Positions 7,249 to 8,603 of a stretch of 8,603 nt of DNA are shown one piece after another. Position numbers and translations under genes: made by a program. Where the stretch lies: positions 1 to 8,603 of the forward strand of contig JAUVVT010000049.1 in assembly GCA_030604505.1 (NCBI GenBank), given 5' to 3'. Below the pieces are notes generated by a model. It had not been told where the DNA came from. It saw only the letters and a program-made list of their open reading frames with translations, and ran no database searches. Within the stretch, counting starts at the first letter, position 1; each line of letters begins with the position of its first letter. This DNA comes from a bacterium. Lineage in GTDB: Bacteria; SM23-31; JAUVVT01.

Positions 7249-8603
7249 TTATTCACTGTCTTCCAAATCTACTGCCACTATTTCCTTATCTGTATATTTA
7301 TAATATATGTATTTCATAGTTTCGCTAACTGTAGTATGTTTATTGTGTATTGTAATTGATGTGCCGGGATAAACAGCTTCAAGAATTTTTACAACTGAAT
7401 TTTTAAACGCCTCTGATTTTTTTTGTAATTCCTCAATTTCTGTAAGGAGTTTTTTTTCTTCTTTTTCGAGCTTTTCTTTTGCTTTAGTTAATTTATCCAT
7501 CAGCACTTTTTTATCTTCCGTAAGTTCTTTCTTAATTAGTTTTCGCTTTGCAAACAGATTGAGAGCTTTTTCAATTTCCAGACTGTTTTCAGCATTTTTC
7601 GACAGAAGAGATACTTTTTCCTTGATTTTGTTATTGATATCTTTATCGATGCCTATGAATAAAGCGGTGGGCTGGAAATATTGGTTGCCAATGACATTAG
7701 CTTCTATACCTTTGACAGCATAGATTTCACCCCCAACGATTAATCCCTTTTGTTCCGTAACAATTAATTTACCTTTTGTTTGAATATTACTGTTCATTAC
7801 ATAGTTGCCTATTGAAATATCTCCTTTACATATAATATTTTCGTTTTCGCAGAAATTGACCATTACTGTTCCGTTTGCTATGATTTTCCCCTCGCCTTTT
7901 CCTGCAAAGCCGGTTTTAATTAGCACATCCCTGCCTGCTTCTATTACAGCATCTTCGACGAATCCATTTACCTGAACATCATTCTTTGCCTTTACCTTAA
8001 ATCCGCTCTGGACATCACCGTCTATGATAACGGAACCGATATAATCAATATTTCCGGTAGAGAAATCCACATTTCCTTTAACAGCGAAAACAGGTTCAAC
8101 TTCTATCGTTTTTCCTTTTAACTTTACGTGCCCATCAATTTCAGCTAAAAGGAATTTGGGATTGTCTGGGTCGGGACAGGTATTCTTTCCGGTGGGAAGA
8201 ACAGTAGGTAACCCGTCTTTTTGTGCAATCTTTTCCCCGAATATGGTGCATCCTTCGGTACCCTTTGTGGGTGGGATAGATTCTGCCAGTTTTTGACCTT
8301 TTTTAACATTCTTGATCAAATTTAATTCTTTATAATTTACATTTCCATGTTCATCTGTCTCTATTTCTGTTTTTCTATCGAAATAGTATTTGATTTCGCC
8401 ATCTTTCCCGTTAATGACTCTTTCCCCCTGTGCTATTAAAATTCTTTGATTAAATTTATTCTGTTGAAAAATAGCTTTGATTTCATCTTCTTTGATACCA
8501 AAGACAATTTCGTTTTCGTTCAGAAATCTTTTCAAATCTTCATCGGTAAAATCGCCATCATTTATGGGTTTTCTGACTTCAACATACGCTTCATAGTGGT
8601 TGG
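7249..8603 (-). CDS. FapA / DUF342 family protein, 5'-truncated by the window edge
   Basis: The frame stays open to the right edge, giving 450 visible residues. The TTG at 8535 is internal: the 22 residues before it (NHYEAYVEVRKPINDGDFTD...) belong to the FapA N-terminal domain, so only a short N-terminal piece is probably missing. Family landmarks are RILIAQGERVINGKDGEIKY (visible residues 53-72), IPPTKGTEGCTIFGEKI (109-125), and a beta-solenoid region with short turns such as GNVDFSTGNIDYIGSVIIDG (about 175-300). A lysine- and glutamate-rich coiled coil follows (about 322-400), then a short C-terminal beta tail with AVYPGTSITIHNK. FapA in Vibrio vulnificus is linked to flagellar assembly and binding of the glucose-PTS protein EIIA; most homologues are uncharacterised cytoplasmic proteins. 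It lies 57 bp upstream of the sulfatase on the same strand, but a shared job with glycan breakdown is not evident. No flagellar neighbour is visible. Confidence 0.85.
   Translation of the reverse strand, partial: NHYEAYVEVRKPINDGDFTDEDLKRFLNENEIVFGIKEDEIKAIFQQNKFNQRILIAQGERVINGKDGEIKYYFDRKTEIETDEHGNVNYKELNLIKNVKKGQKLAESIPPTKGTEGCTIFGEKIAQKDGLPTVLPTGKNTCPDPDNPKFLLAEIDGHVKLKGKTIEVEPVFAVKGNVDFSTGNIDYIGSVIIDGDVQSGFKVKAKNDVQVNGFVEDAVIEAGRDVLIKTGFAGKGEGKIIANGTVMVNFCENENIICKGDISIGNYVMNSNIQTKGKLIVTEQKGLIVGGEIYAVKGIEANVIGNQYFQPTALFIGIDKDINNKIKEKVSLLSKNAENSLEIEKALNLFAKRKLIKKELTEDKKVLMDKLTKAKEKLEKEEKKLLTEIEELQKKSEAFKNSVVKILEAVYPGTSITIHNKHTTVSETMKYIYYKYTDKEIVAVDLEDSE

Noticed and set aside
8533..8535. 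TTG at 8535 as the start of the FapA protein
   Set aside because: The frame continues to the right edge with residues typical of the FapA N-terminal domain, and no ribosome binding site is seen before the TTG.

Overview
The window is an AT-rich bacterial segment, almost entirely coding, with five protein genes and no gap longer than 86 bp. I see no RNA genes, insertion sequences, integration sites or CRISPR arrays. The cell is most likely Gram-negative and diderm: one protein has a lipoprotein signal, one a Tat-type signal, and two look exported to break down a sulfated glycan. A sulfatase beside a GH106-type rhamnosidase is a combination known from Bacteroidota, Planctomycetota, Verrucomicrobiota/Kiritimatiellota and related uncultured phyla. 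FapA-type proteins occur widely in motile and non-motile bacteria. The phylum cannot be fixed from these data.

Layout. On the plus strand, the left edge holds the 3' part of a mannitol-1-phosphate 5-dehydrogenase gene (1-1052); its N-terminus lies outside the window. Everything else is on the minus strand and reads right to left: a FapA/DUF342 polymerising-type protein cut by the right edge (8603-7249), a Tat-exported SGSH-like sulfatase (7191-5743), a lipoprotein GH106-like alpha-L-rhamnosidase (5656-2954), and an exported or membrane-anchored protein with a right-handed beta-helix followed by a repeat domain that looks like a beta-propeller (2915-1056). The gaps are 57, 86 and 38 bp, and the three internal starts each have a good Shine-Dalgarno sequence, so the last three genes probably form an operon. 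The operon ends tail-to-tail with mtlD, with only 3 bp between the stop codons.

How the genes may work together. The sulfatase could remove sulfate groups from a polysaccharide, the rhamnosidase could release terminal rhamnose (or a related 6-deoxy sugar), and the beta-helix/propeller protein could bind or cleave the polymer at the cell surface. No SusC/SusD pair, transporter or regulator is visible, so this is a compact cassette rather than a classic polysaccharide utilisation locus. mtlD and fapA look like flanking genes of other function. The most unusual item is the beta-helix/propeller protein, which has two separate internal repeat ladders and no catalytic signature that I recognise.
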